From NCBI GenBank assembly GCA_964472015.1, contig CAYYIP010000023.1:1-28343 (forward strand): 28,343 nucleotides of DNA, in the 5' to 3' direction. Each line of letters opens with the position of its first letter. Within the stretch, counting starts at the first letter, position 1. Origin of the DNA: JAAYTD01 sp964472015 (GTDB taxonomy: Bacteria > Bacteroidota > Ignavibacteria > Kapaibacteriales > UBA2268). The position numbers were made by a program, and so were the translations under genes. The notes beneath the pieces are model-generated. The model did no database searches. It saw only the letters and a list, made by a program, of their open reading frames with translations, and was not told the origin of the DNA. Of this stretch, positions 18,260 to 26,316 are shown one piece after another.

Positions 18260-18300
18260 CCACAAACTCCATCTATCAGTATGTAAAATAATATTCAATA

Positions 18301-18308
18301 CAAATATA
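18301..18308 (-). promoter_or_regulatory. Possible -7 box for the GAF/GGDEF-like gene
   Basis: TATATTTG on the minus strand matches TAnnTTTG and is 42 bases upstream of the preferred ATG at 18259. No good -33 TTTG is seen 19 bases further up. Confidence 0.35.
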
Positions 18309-18391
18309 ATAAAAATATATTTAAAGAAAATAATTTTATATAATCAATAAATATTTTAATAATTAGATAAATTATACTTAATTTATAAAAA

Positions 18392-19123
18392 TTATCTAAT
18401 AGCCTTCCATTCTTTTGATGCTGACTTATTCCAAAAAATTACATTTATAGAATTTAAAAACCAATAAAATAGTGTTTTTAAATATCCATATTTTCTAAAA
18501 CGTCTCAAAGATTCATTTACAACTATTTCATTTGTATATAAAATTTTATATCCATTTTTATATATGCGTCTATATAAATCAAAATCTTCACCTGCAACTA
18601 ATTTATCATTATAGCCATTTAATTTATTAAATATTTTTTTTCTAATAATTTGACATTCTCCTCGTCCCATACCAACGCCTATTAAATTCAAAAATTTAAC
18701 ATAATTATTAATAAAAAAATAAAAAAGCTTATCACGTATCAATTCTTCTTGTTCTAATGATTTCACCTTGCAAGCTACTGCCGAATATTTTTCAGCATCT
18801 TTATTCCAAGTATAAATAAAATCTAAAAAGTTTTCTACATTTTGTGGCATACAATCAGCATTAAGAAAAACAAGTGTTTCCCCAACTGCAACTTTTGCCC
18901 CATCATTACGCCCTTCTGATATAGTTTGTCGTTCCTGTTTTGTTTTTAAAACAAGTTTATCAACATACTTTTTCGCAATATTAATTGTATTATCAGTACT
19001 TCCGCCATCACTAACAATTAATTCAAAATTATATTTTTGTCTTAATTCAATTGTAAATTTTTTTAGGAGCTCTTCTAACATATTCTCTTCAAAATATGTC
19101 GGAACAATTATACTAAAATTCAT
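18392..19123 (-). CDS. Family 2 glycosyltransferase
   Basis: A 243-residue GT-A fold enzyme that transfers a sugar from a nucleotide sugar, probably for surface polysaccharide or glycolipid. The start SIIVPTYFEENMLEELL and the VSDGGSTDNT segment bind the nucleotide. LNADCM holds the metal-binding D-x-D-like site, and AGEDFDLYRRI is the usual ED acceptor-site motif. There is no strong membrane segment apart from a hydrophobic C-terminal stretch. It starts 41 bases after mutS2 on the same strand, so the two are likely co-transcribed, though with no functional link known. Confidence 0.88.
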   Translation of the reverse strand: MNFSIIVPTYFEENMLEELLKKFTIELRQKYNFELIVSDGGSTDNTINIAKKYVDKLVLKTKQERQTISEGRNDGAKVAVGETLVFLNADCMPQNVENFLDFIYTWNKDAEKYSAVACKVKSLEQEELIRDKLFYFFINNYVKFLNLIGVGMGRGECQIIRKKIFNKLNGYNDKLVAGEDFDLYRRIYKNGYKILYTNEIVVNESLRRFRKYGYLKTLFYWFLNSINVIFWNKSASKEWKAIR

Positions 19124-19164
19124 TATAATTTCCTTGAATTACTTACATATAAATTTATAATTAA

Positions 19165-21555
19165 TTAAAAATAAACAACAGTCACACCAGCACCACCCTC
19201 TACTAATTCTCCAATCCTAAAAGACTTAACTTCATTAATATCTTTTAATAATTTATGAATAGCGCTCCTTAAAGCACCTGTCCCCTTTCCATGTATTATA
19301 GTTACATAACCAATATTACTAAGCAATGAATCTGCTAAAAATTTATCAAGTTTTTTTAATGCTTCATCAACTCTCATTCCGCGTAAATCAAGTTTTGTAT
19401 CTACATCGAGTTTTAAATAATCAACAATTTCAGAAGTCCGTTTTTTGGGGGGTTTTAAATTAGAATTCCCCTTATCTTTAAAATATAATTGTTCAAATTT
19501 TAACCTAAATTTTATCCCATTAAAATCAACTAATGCCGTATGATTCTTATTGTTAACCTCCATAACTTCACCAACTTGGCTACCGTCTATAAGTCCAACA
19601 ATATCACCAACTTCTAAAGATATAATTTTTTTCTCTTTCCTTTTTTCATCTTTTTGCATAAGACTTATTTCTTCCGCTAACTGCTTAACTTTAATATTAA
19701 ACTCACGTTTTACATCATTTACATCGCGTTGCTGTAATTTCAATTCTTTAATAGTATTTTTTACTAAAGCATTAGCATTTTGCAATATAGAATATGCTTC
19801 CATTTTTGCTTTTGAAATTATTTCCTTTTTCCTATTACTAAGATCTTTCTCTCTTTTTTCAAGATTTTCTTTTTTTTCATCTAACTTACTTTTATCAATA
19901 TTTACCTGTCTTATTAATTCTCTTGCTTCCTGTTTATATTTTTGTAAAACAGCAATACTCTTCTCTAATTCTTTTTGTCTATCTCCTAAATAAGACTTTG
20001 CTCTATCTAATACAATAGACGATATTCCTATATTTTTAGCTAGAAAAAAAGCATAAGAATTACCCGGACTACCTGATAAAAAATTATAAGTTGGTTTTAA
20101 AGCAGTTTCGTTAAATTCAAGTGACGCGTTTTCTATCACTTCTCTATTCAAGGCATAAGTTTTTAAAGAAGATTGATGAGTCGTCGCAATAAAAAATAAT
20201 TTAATTTCTACAAAAGTATCTAATATACCAGAAGCTAAAGCACCACCTTCCTGTGGATCAGTTCCAGACCCAATTTCATCAATAAGTATCAATGACTTAG
20301 AATCAGCAATATCCAAAATTTGTTTAAGCTTAATAAGTTGTGAACTAAATGTACTTAAATCATTTTCAATAGACTGATGATCACCTATTGCAGAATAAAT
20401 ATTCCTAAAATTAGTATGTACCTCCCCTAAAGGGAAAAAACCACTCAAAGCTAATAAAATATTTAATCCTATACTTTTTAACGCAACTGTTTTACCCCCT
20501 GCATTCGGACCAGAAATAAGATATCCCCTTTTATTATCTAAAAAATCAATAGAAAGTGGTACAACATTTTTTTTACCACGCGATTGCACTAATAGAGGAT
20601 GATATATCTTTTTTAAATGAATTTCATTTGTATCGCTTATAACAGGCTTTATACCACCAAATTCCAAAGCATAATTAGCTTTTGCATATAAGGCATCAAG
20701 ATGACCAATAATATCATAAGTATCAAATAAAATTGCAGACTGTCTAGAAACCTCCTTGGTTAATCTCTTTAAAATTTCATATATTTCACGTTGCTCTTCA
20801 ACTTTTAAATAAGAAATTTCATTATTCATTTCAACAATCTCAGTAGGTTCAATAAATATAGTTGCACCTGTCTGAGAAACACCATGAATAATCCCACTTA
20901 AATGCCGTTTATGTTCAGATTTAATAGGTAATACAAAACGACCATCTCTAACTGTATAAAATTCTTCCTGCGTAAAATTTTCTTCAGTAAAATGTTTTAC
21001 AATTTTATTCATACGAGAACGTAAACGATTTGACTTATCAATAATTTCACCACGAATCCTTAATAATTCTTTGGTTGCATTATCTCTTATTTCACCATTC
21101 TCATTAATTGCATCAAAAATATGCTTTCTTAACGTCGGCTCATCAAAAATATAAGTAATCTCTGTATTTAAGATAGGATATTTTTCAATGCGAGACTGTA
21201 AAAAAACTTTTAACTGTCTAGCAACTCTAATAACATCTAAAATCGAAAGTAATTCACCTGTATTTAAAACTGAATTTTCAATCTTAGATTTATTTAAAAA
21301 TGGACGTATATCATTTATATTTTCAAGTGGGAATTCATCATCAGATATAAGTAAATTAGTAAATTCATTTACCAGTTCTAATTCATTTATCAACCAATCA
21401 ATAGTATCTTTTGGTAAAGAACTTTGAATTAATTCTCTACCCTTAGCCGTTAAACATTTCTTTGAAATAAAATCTAAAACTTTAAAATATTCTAATTCTT
21501 TTAAAGTTTCAAGTTTTGTTTTTTCTTCTATGTCTATAAAATTTATGGTTCCCAT
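19165..21555 (-). CDS. mutS2: MutS2 with Smr domain
   Basis: About 796 residues, the normal length. MutS2 lacks the mismatch-recognition domains of MutS. It acts in suppressing recombination and/or in rescuing collided ribosomes. The ATPase shows Walker A GPNAGGKT (about 350-357), Walker B and following DEIGSGTDPQEGGALA, and the ATTHQSSLK segment. A long coiled-coil clamp (about 510-640) follows. A KOW-like segment GDIVGLIDGSQVGEV comes next, then a C-terminal Smr domain (about 715-796) with LDLRGMRVDEAL and IIHGKGTGALR. The ATG at 21555 is preferred to the TTG one codon earlier. Confidence 0.97.
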   Translation of the reverse strand: MGTINFIDIEEKTKLETLKELEYFKVLDFISKKCLTAKGRELIQSSLPKDTIDWLINELELVNEFTNLLISDDEFPLENINDIRPFLNKSKIENSVLNTGELLSILDVIRVARQLKVFLQSRIEKYPILNTEITYIFDEPTLRKHIFDAINENGEIRDNATKELLRIRGEIIDKSNRLRSRMNKIVKHFTEENFTQEEFYTVRDGRFVLPIKSEHKRHLSGIIHGVSQTGATIFIEPTEIVEMNNEISYLKVEEQREIYEILKRLTKEVSRQSAILFDTYDIIGHLDALYAKANYALEFGGIKPVISDTNEIHLKKIYHPLLVQSRGKKNVVPLSIDFLDNKRGYLISGPNAGGKTVALKSIGLNILLALSGFFPLGEVHTNFRNIYSAIGDHQSIENDLSTFSSQLIKLKQILDIADSKSLILIDEIGSGTDPQEGGALASGILDTFVEIKLFFIATTHQSSLKTYALNREVIENASLEFNETALKPTYNFLSGSPGNSYAFFLAKNIGISSIVLDRAKSYLGDRQKELEKSIAVLQKYKQEARELIRQVNIDKSKLDEKKENLEKREKDLSNRKKEIISKAKMEAYSILQNANALVKNTIKELKLQQRDVNDVKREFNIKVKQLAEEISLMQKDEKRKEKKIISLEVGDIVGLIDGSQVGEVMEVNNKNHTALVDFNGIKFRLKFEQLYFKDKGNSNLKPPKKRTSEIVDYLKLDVDTKLDLRGMRVDEALKKLDKFLADSLLSNIGYVTIIHGKGTGALRSAIHKLLKDINEVKSFRIGELVEGGAGVTVVYF

Positions 21556-21625
21556 CAAAATTACTTATAAATATTTTCTTTTGTATTAAAAAGTATATCT
21601 ATTCAAACTAAATAAAACAAATTAA

Positions 21626-22528
21626 TTATGATTTATAATTGTTAAGATAAAATTTAAAAGAATGTTCATACGTTTTATTTGCAGGAATTATTAAAAATAC
21701 TTTATAAATTCCAGGTTCTAATATAGGAGTCATAGGCTTTATAAGTTCCTCGGGCATATCATTATTCTCAAAGTTTTCTTGAATCCTTCTATCAAAATCA
21801 AAATTTTCATTATTTTCTATCTCCGATGGTATTTTCATAATATTTGCGTCAAACATATATTTTTTATTCCAAAAAATATATGTTCGATAAAAATCACCAA
21901 TTTCTACCGGCTGAATTTCTGATAAAACTTGAAAATATTTTTTATTTATAGAAGAATCCCATATTATCATCTCTTGACCATCAGCTATTAATAAATTAAT
22001 CATAGATGAATTTACAGTTTTTACTTCCTCATTTTTATATAATCTTGCAGTATATATATCAAATTTTACCCCTGAAATATCTTCATAGACATCAGGGAAA
22101 AACAATATTTCTTCTGTTGAAGTATTAATCACTATATCTTTATTTATTTTATTAGATAAATAAGAAACAAATATTTTAAAATTTTTAGCAGTAGTTTTCT
22201 TATTTTTAAGATGTAAAAAATGTAATATAGAAAATTTGGTTGAATCTTTATTAATAGGAACTCTTGTAATTAAACAATCTTTAATATTTATATTTACTTT
22301 ATAACTGTCACAAAATACATTAATACTTATAGTCTCTAATAATTCTAATAACTTATCATTATTTATTATTCCATCACAAACAAATAATAATTTATCAGGT
22401 TCCTCAGTTTTAAAAACATCAAAATTTAATATTTCATCATTAGTAGTAATATTAGTAGAACAAGAAGTAATAAAAAAAACAATAAAAGTTAAAATATATA
22501 AATAAATGAAAAAATTTTTTTTGATCAT
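21626..22528 (-). CDS. Predicted lipoprotein of unknown function
   Basis: A 300-residue protein that I do not recognise. It starts MIKKNFFIYLYILTFIVFF, then ITSCST. This is a lipoprotein signal peptide with the lipobox cysteine near residue 23, so it is probably anchored in the inner or outer membrane facing the periplasm. The rest alternates beta-like segments, ending with a PGIYKVFLIIPANKTYEHSFKFYL stretch that suggests an all-beta C-terminal domain. It lies between a hairpin after moxR and mutS2 (70 bases) on the same strand. No catalytic motif was seen. Confidence 0.7.
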   Translation of the reverse strand: MIKKNFFIYLYILTFIVFFITSCSTNITTNDEILNFDVFKTEEPDKLLFVCDGIINNDKLLELLETISINVFCDSYKVNINIKDCLITRVPINKDSTKFSILHFLHLKNKKTTAKNFKIFVSYLSNKINKDIVINTSTEEILFFPDVYEDISGVKFDIYTARLYKNEEVKTVNSSMINLLIADGQEMIIWDSSINKKYFQVLSEIQPVEIGDFYRTYIFWNKKYMFDANIMKIPSEIENNENFDFDRRIQENFENNDMPEELIKPMTPILEPGIYKVFLIIPANKTYEHSFKFYLNNYKS

Positions 22529-22595
22529 AAAAATAAATAATGTATAAACTTAAATAAATAAAATTATAATTTAATGATATTATAATAAATTTAAC

Positions 22596-22626
22596 AAGGA
22601 ATATTCAGAAAAAAAGAATATTCCTT
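22596..22626 (-). terminator. Terminator after the MoxR-type gene
   Basis: Perfect 11-bp inverted repeat AAGGAATATTC (22596-22606) / GAATATTCCTT (22616-22626) with a 9-base A-rich loop, 33 bases after the stop codon. It separates the moxR gene from the lipoprotein gene. Confidence 0.7.
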
Positions 22627-22658
22627 ATTAAATTAAAATATATATCACAAGCAATATA

Positions 22659-23636
22659 TTATAAATTAACAATATTTTTAATTATATCTTCTGTTGTTAT
22701 GTTCTCGGCTTCTGCATTAAAATTAGCAACAATTCTATGTCTCAATACTGGAATTGCAACTTCTTTTACATCTTCAATATTAGGAGTAAAACGTCCTGAT
22801 ATAGCGGCTTTTGATTTAGCACCTAATATTAGATATTGTGAAGCTCGTGGTCCAGCACCATAACTTATATATTTTTTTACAAATTCATTTGAACTATCAT
22901 CTTTAGGTCGTGTAAAACGTACTAATTTAACAGCATATTCTATAACATTATCAGCAACCGGAATTCTTCTTACAAGATTTTGAAATTCTATTATTTTATC
23001 ATAACTAAGTACACTTTCTATATGAGGAATATATTCTACAGTTGTTGTTTTTACAATAGAAACTTCTTCTGTTTCAGACGGATAATCTAACCAAACATTA
23101 AACATAAATCTATCTAACTGAGCTTCTGGTAAAGGATAAGTACCTTCTTGTTCAATAGGATTTTGAGTAGCAAGAACAAAAAAAGGTTCTGCTAACTTAT
23201 AAGTATTTCCTGCTGCAGTTACCTCATGTTCTTCCATCGCTTGTAAAAGTGCTGACTGTGTCTTAGGAGGCGTACGATTTATTTCATCAGCTAGAATTAT
23301 ATTTGCAAAAATAGGACCAGGTACAAATCTAAAATTTTTTTGACCAGTAGATATATTTTCCTCTATTACTTCTGTACCACTAATATCACCCGGCATTAAA
23401 TCAGGCGTAAATTGTATACGATTAAATTTTAAATCAAGAGATTTTGCAAGAGTTCTAATAAGTAAAGTTTTTGCAAGCCCAGGTACACCGATTAATAAGC
23501 AATGACCACCTGCAAAAAGTGTAATTAATAATTGGTCAATTATATCTGTTTGACCAATTATAGATTTGGATAATTCGGATTTTACTCTTTGTACCGCTGA
23601 ATTTAGCTCAACTATTTTTTCTTTATCTGTTGACAT
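22659..23636 (-). CDS. MoxR-family AAA+ ATPase
   Basis: A 325-residue AAA+ ATPase. The Walker A variant GVPGLAKT is at 50-57. Walker B ILADEINR has D117 and E118, followed by TPPKTQSALLQAMEE. Sensor 1 is in the LATQNPIEQEGTYPLPEAQLDRFMF block. This is the MoxR subfamily, which acts as a chaperone or maturation factor, usually with DUF58 and von Willebrand-domain partners encoded beside it. Those partners are not present: the next gene after a hairpin is an unknown lipoprotein. A TAnnTTTG box lies 36 bases upstream. It is the first ordinary chromosomal gene next to the repeat/methyltransferase array. Confidence 0.95.
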   Translation of the reverse strand: MSTDKEKIVELNSAVQRVKSELSKSIIGQTDIIDQLLITLFAGGHCLLIGVPGLAKTLLIRTLAKSLDLKFNRIQFTPDLMPGDISGTEVIEENISTGQKNFRFVPGPIFANIILADEINRTPPKTQSALLQAMEEHEVTAAGNTYKLAEPFFVLATQNPIEQEGTYPLPEAQLDRFMFNVWLDYPSETEEVSIVKTTTVEYIPHIESVLSYDKIIEFQNLVRRIPVADNVIEYAVKLVRFTRPKDDSSNEFVKKYISYGAGPRASQYLILGAKSKAAISGRFTPNIEDVKEVAIPVLRHRIVANFNAEAENITTEDIIKNIVNL

Positions 23637-23671
23637 AAATAATATCTTAAATTATCTTTCAAACTAAGTTA

Positions 23672-23679
23672 CAAATATA
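23672..23679 (-). promoter_or_regulatory. Possible -7 box of the MoxR-type gene
   Basis: TATATTTG on the minus strand, identical to the box before the GAF/GGDEF-like gene, lies 36 bases before the ATG. No matching -33 element is seen at 19 bases. Confidence 0.3.
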
Positions 23680-23770
23680 CAAAAAAAATAATTTAATAGA
23701 TTAAAAATTATTAGAAATCATATTATTTTATATTTTTATAAAACAATAAATTATTGTGTACAGTAAAGGG

Positions 23771-23851
23771 TACAACTGTAAATATCATACTATAAATACT
23801 ACTTAAAGCATACAAATTTATGTTTGAAAATTCAACATTATAATCTTGAAC
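23771..23851 (-). pseudogene. Decayed 3' tail of the truncated methyltransferase
   Basis: After the TAA stop of the upstream frame, the DNA still aligns with the intact second methyltransferase copy. It reads VQDYNVEF, NLYALSSIYSMIFTV against VKDYNVEI, NLDALSRIYNMIFTV there. The stop itself corresponds to a GAA (Glu) codon in the second copy, a single G-to-T change on the coding strand. The match ends near 23771. The last 70 or so residues of the family are missing. Confidence 0.8.
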
Positions 23852-25270
23852 TTATAATTTAGGTGCGTCTATATTATCAAATACTTTAAATCCAATATCG
23901 GGAACTTGCTTTTTATCTTCCTCAAACATCCCGTTTTTGCTGTTTGTTTCTTCTGTTTCTTTTGCTATTTTTTCTCCTGCTCGTCTTAAGCGTTCAATTG
24001 TTATGCTAGAAATTACGGGCGGCAAATTATTTTCTACACAAAAATTATATGTCTGTGTATCTTTTTTTATAGGTTCATCTATTTGGCAAAGTATAAACTT
24101 GCGATTACCTGGTTCTAAGTCTGTCGAAGCATCTTCTGAATTTAATTGTATAACGGCGTGCCCTGTAGTACCTGAGCCTGCAAAAAAATCGAGAATAATA
24201 TCATTCTTATTTGTTGCAAGTTTTATTATATGTTGTATTAATCCTATTGGCTTAGGATAATTAAATATTTTATCAACTCCAAATAATTGTTTAAGTTCTT
24301 TTTCTGCACTTCGTGTTGTACCGACGTCTTCAATAATATTTGTAGGAATTAACTCTTCTTTATCTGACGGTCTTATCTTTAATCTCGGCACATTGGAAAA
24401 TTCTGGACTATTACCCCAATATATATCTCCATTTTTTATATGCTCTTGCATTTTTTCAAATGAACACAGCCATTGACGCTTCCAAACTACTCCTGATGGT
24501 GATTCAATACTATAATAGTTTAAGTGCTGTTTGTTTGATCTTTTCTCTGAAAAAGAAATGCTACCTGAAAACCATTCACCTTTAGGATCATTATCCGTAT
24601 TTCTAAATTTATAGTTTTTACCTTTTAGGATAGTCCAAGCCTGAAGTTTATTTTTATTAAATGCATAACATAAAACATATTGTTGTAAAGTTCTAGTATT
24701 TTTATCTTTCTTTCCTTTTCCATGAAGCCACATAAAATTTTGAACAAAATTTTCCTCGCCAAACACCTCATCACAAAGAAGTTTTAAATTTGCTTGTTCA
24801 TTATCATCTATACTTATAAATATAACACCATCATCACTTAATAAATCTCTTGCTAATAACAAACGTGGATACATAAAAGATAACCATCCATTATGATTTT
24901 TCTTACTCTTAAAACTAAATTCCATACGGGATAAACCAAGAACTTCAGCCTCCGACTTATCAAATTTATCAGGATAAATAAAGTCATCATTGGATGTATT
25001 ATAAGGTGGATCTATATAAATACATTTAATTTTATTGCTATAATAATTCTTTAAGATCTTTAAACTATCTAAATTATCGCCTATGAGCACCAAATTTTGT
25101 GTGGTATCTATATGTTTACTTAATTCCTCGTTTAGTTTTAACTCTTTTGATGTTTTTTGTATGTATTTATCATAAGCAACATTTCTACCTATAAAATTTA
25201 AACCATAACCATTGACTTTTTCATCTACAGGTATTTTTGCAAGACTTTTAAGTTCTGTTGCCATAGTCAT
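23852..25270 (-). CDS. Beta-class (type III Mod-like) DNA methyltransferase, truncated at both ends
   Basis: A 472-residue predicted N6-adenine DNA methyltransferase. The catalytic motif DPPYNT (87-92) comes before the AdoMet-binding motif DFFAGSGTTGHAV (around 361-373), the order of beta-class/type III Mod enzymes. Against the 616-residue copy at 26317-28167 it lacks about 40 N-terminal residues, has a 9-residue internal deletion after EVLG, and stops early at a nonsense codon. The central region (about 176-355) is quite different, implying a different target sequence. Both core motifs are intact, so activity cannot be excluded, but the loss of both ends suggests decay. It sits between palindromic repeat R1 (24 bases from the start) and moxR. 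No Res gene is adjacent. Confidence 0.8.
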   Translation of the reverse strand: MTMATELKSLAKIPVDEKVNGYGLNFIGRNVAYDKYIQKTSKELKLNEELSKHIDTTQNLVLIGDNLDSLKILKNYYSNKIKCIYIDPPYNTSNDDFIYPDKFDKSEAEVLGLSRMEFSFKSKKNHNGWLSFMYPRLLLARDLLSDDGVIFISIDDNEQANLKLLCDEVFGEENFVQNFMWLHGKGKKDKNTRTLQQYVLCYAFNKNKLQAWTILKGKNYKFRNTDNDPKGEWFSGSISFSEKRSNKQHLNYYSIESPSGVVWKRQWLCSFEKMQEHIKNGDIYWGNSPEFSNVPRLKIRPSDKEELIPTNIIEDVGTTRSAEKELKQLFGVDKIFNYPKPIGLIQHIIKLATNKNDIILDFFAGSGTTGHAVIQLNSEDASTDLEPGNRKFILCQIDEPIKKDTQTYNFCVENNLPPVISSITIERLRRAGEKIAKETEETNSKNGMFEEDKKQVPDIGFKVFDNIDAPKL

Positions 25271-25293
25271 ATTTTTATTAATGTTTGTAAATA

Positions 25294-25386
25294 GTCTGAA
25301 CTAGGATTTTAACAAGATTGACAAGATTAACAAAATTGTTGAATATTGGAAAAATCTTGAAAATCTTAATATAATCATGGTTCAGA
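25294..25386. repeat. Palindromic repeat R1 (93 bp)
   Basis: Starts GTCTGAACTAGGATTTTA and ends with ATCATGGTTCAGA, the near reverse complement of the start. The arms contain three 9-bp sub-units of the form AACAAGATT. It lies 24 bases before the start of the truncated methyltransferase. It is followed by an 8-base spacer (TGTTATTT) and then R2, a period of 101 bases. Confidence 0.93.
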
Positions 25387-25394
25387 TGTTATTT

Positions 25395-25488
25395 GTCTGA
25401 ACTAGGATTTTAACAAGATTGACAAGATTAACAAGATTGTTTAAATCTTGGAAAAATCTTAAAATCTTAATAGAATCATGATTCAAAC
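25395..25488. repeat. Palindromic repeat R2 (94 bp)
   Basis: Same unit as R1. Its outer end (minus strand GTTTGAATCATGATT) overlaps the last six coding-strand bases of the GxxExxY gene and supplies its TGA stop codon. Confidence 0.93.
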
Positions 25489-25872
25489 TTCATTAATTCT
25501 TTTATTAAATAATCTTTTGTATTGTAAACTATTAGAACCAAAATTGATTAGTAAGCCTGTTTCTAAATTATATGATTCTAAATAATTTATTGCTTGTGCA
25601 AAATGTACACTTTCTAAGTCAATAATAGCTTTAATCTCAACTGAAATTTCATTCATTACTAAAAAATCAACCCTTCTTGTGCCAACATCAAAACCTTTAT
25701 ATAATAAAGACATTTCAAATTCCCGTTGGTGTTCAATGTTCCGCAAATTCATTTCAATAGACAAGGCTCGCTGATAAACAAGTTCCTGAAAACCGTTGCC
25801 TAATATGCGATGAACTTCCATAGCACATCCAATAATATCGTGTGTAATTTTATCTTGTTCTTCTTTGGTCAT
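25483..25872 (-). CDS. GxxExxY protein with PD-(D/E)xK nuclease-like fold
   Basis: A 129-residue protein of the GxxExxY family (PDDEXK_3-like). The signature GFQELVY is at 27-33. The nuclease-fold residues are E30, D69 in RRVDFLV, the E79-x-K81 pair in VEIKAI, and Q93 in HFAQAINYLESY. This set fits a PD-(D/E)xK active site, though the biochemical role of the family is not established. Length is typical for the family. The ATG is 38 bases from repeat R3 and the stop lies inside R2, so the gene fills the space between two palindromes. A second copy begins at the right edge of the window, again next to a repeat. It could be a nuclease linked to the methyltransferases or to repeat mobility; both ideas are inference. 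Confidence 0.9.
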   Translation of the reverse strand: MTKEEQDKITHDIIGCAMEVHRILGNGFQELVYQRALSIEMNLRNIEHQREFEMSLLYKGFDVGTRRVDFLVMNEISVEIKAIIDLESVHFAQAINYLESYNLETGLLINFGSNSLQYKRLFNKRINEV

Positions 25873-25909
25873 AACTATAATTTATTAATATTTTTTAATC
25901 TTGGTCTTT

Positions 25910-26003
25910 GTCTGAACTAGGATTTTAACAAGATTGACAAGATTAACAAGATTAGTTGAATCTTGTAAAAATCTTGAAAATCTTAATAAAATCTTGGTTC
26001 AGA
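25910..26003. repeat. Palindromic repeat R3 (94 bp)
   Basis: The cleanest copy. The left arm GTCTGAACTAGGATTTTA continues with three 9-bp units, then a 5-base loop AGTTG, and the right arm ends GGTTCAGA. Paired blocks of about 7 bp alternate with 2-base mismatches every 9 bases. It is followed by the spacer TGTTATTT and R4. Confidence 0.93.
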
Positions 26004-26011
26004 TGTTATTT

Positions 26012-26103
26012 GTCTGAACTAGGATTATAACAAGATTGAAAAGATTAACAAAATTGTTTAATCTTGTAAAATCTTGAAAATCTTAATAAAATCTTGGTTC
26101 AGA
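26012..26103. repeat. Palindromic repeat R4 (92 bp)
   Basis: Same unit, with GATTATAACA in place of GATTTTAACA and a changed loop. It is followed by the same 8-base spacer and the start of R5. Confidence 0.92.
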
Positions 26104-26111
26104 TGTTATTT

Positions 26112-26314
26112 GTCTGAACTAGNNNNNNNNNNNNNNNNNNNNNNNNNNNNNNNNNNNNNNNNNNNNNNNNNNNNNNNNNNNNNNNNNNNNNNNNNNNNNN
26201 NNNNNNNNNNNNNNNNNNNNNNGATTATAACAAGATTGACAAAATTGAAAAGATTAACAAAATTGTTTAATCTTGTAAAAATCTTGAAAATCTTAATAAA
26301 ATCTTGGTTCAAAC
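26112..26314. repeat. Palindromic repeat R5, interrupted by the assembly gap
   Basis: GTCTGAACTAG (26112-26122) runs into 100 N and resumes with GATTATAACAAG exactly where the repeat consensus would continue. The part after the gap has four 9-bp units in its left arm where the other copies have three. The end, GGTTCAAAC, lies 2 bases before the stop codon of the second methyltransferase. Confidence 0.88.
26123..26222. other. Assembly gap (100 N)
   Basis: Exactly 100 unknown bases, the common placeholder for a gap of unknown size. It breaks in the middle of a palindromic repeat unit, so it is most likely due to repeat collapse. Any frames drawn across it are artefacts. Confidence 0.98.
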
Positions 26315-26316
26315 TT

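Noticed and set aside
19550..19993. Plus-strand frame of about 147 codons inside mutS2
   Set aside because: It is antisense to the lysine/glutamate-rich coiled coil of MutS2. Its Ser/Phe/Leu-rich composition is what the reverse strand of such a region gives.
25294..26314. CRISPR array (repeats about 101 bp apart)
   Set aside because: The repeated unit is 92-95 bp, far too long. Spacers are 8 bp and identical, the units are palindromic with 9-bp sub-repeats, and no cas genes are present.
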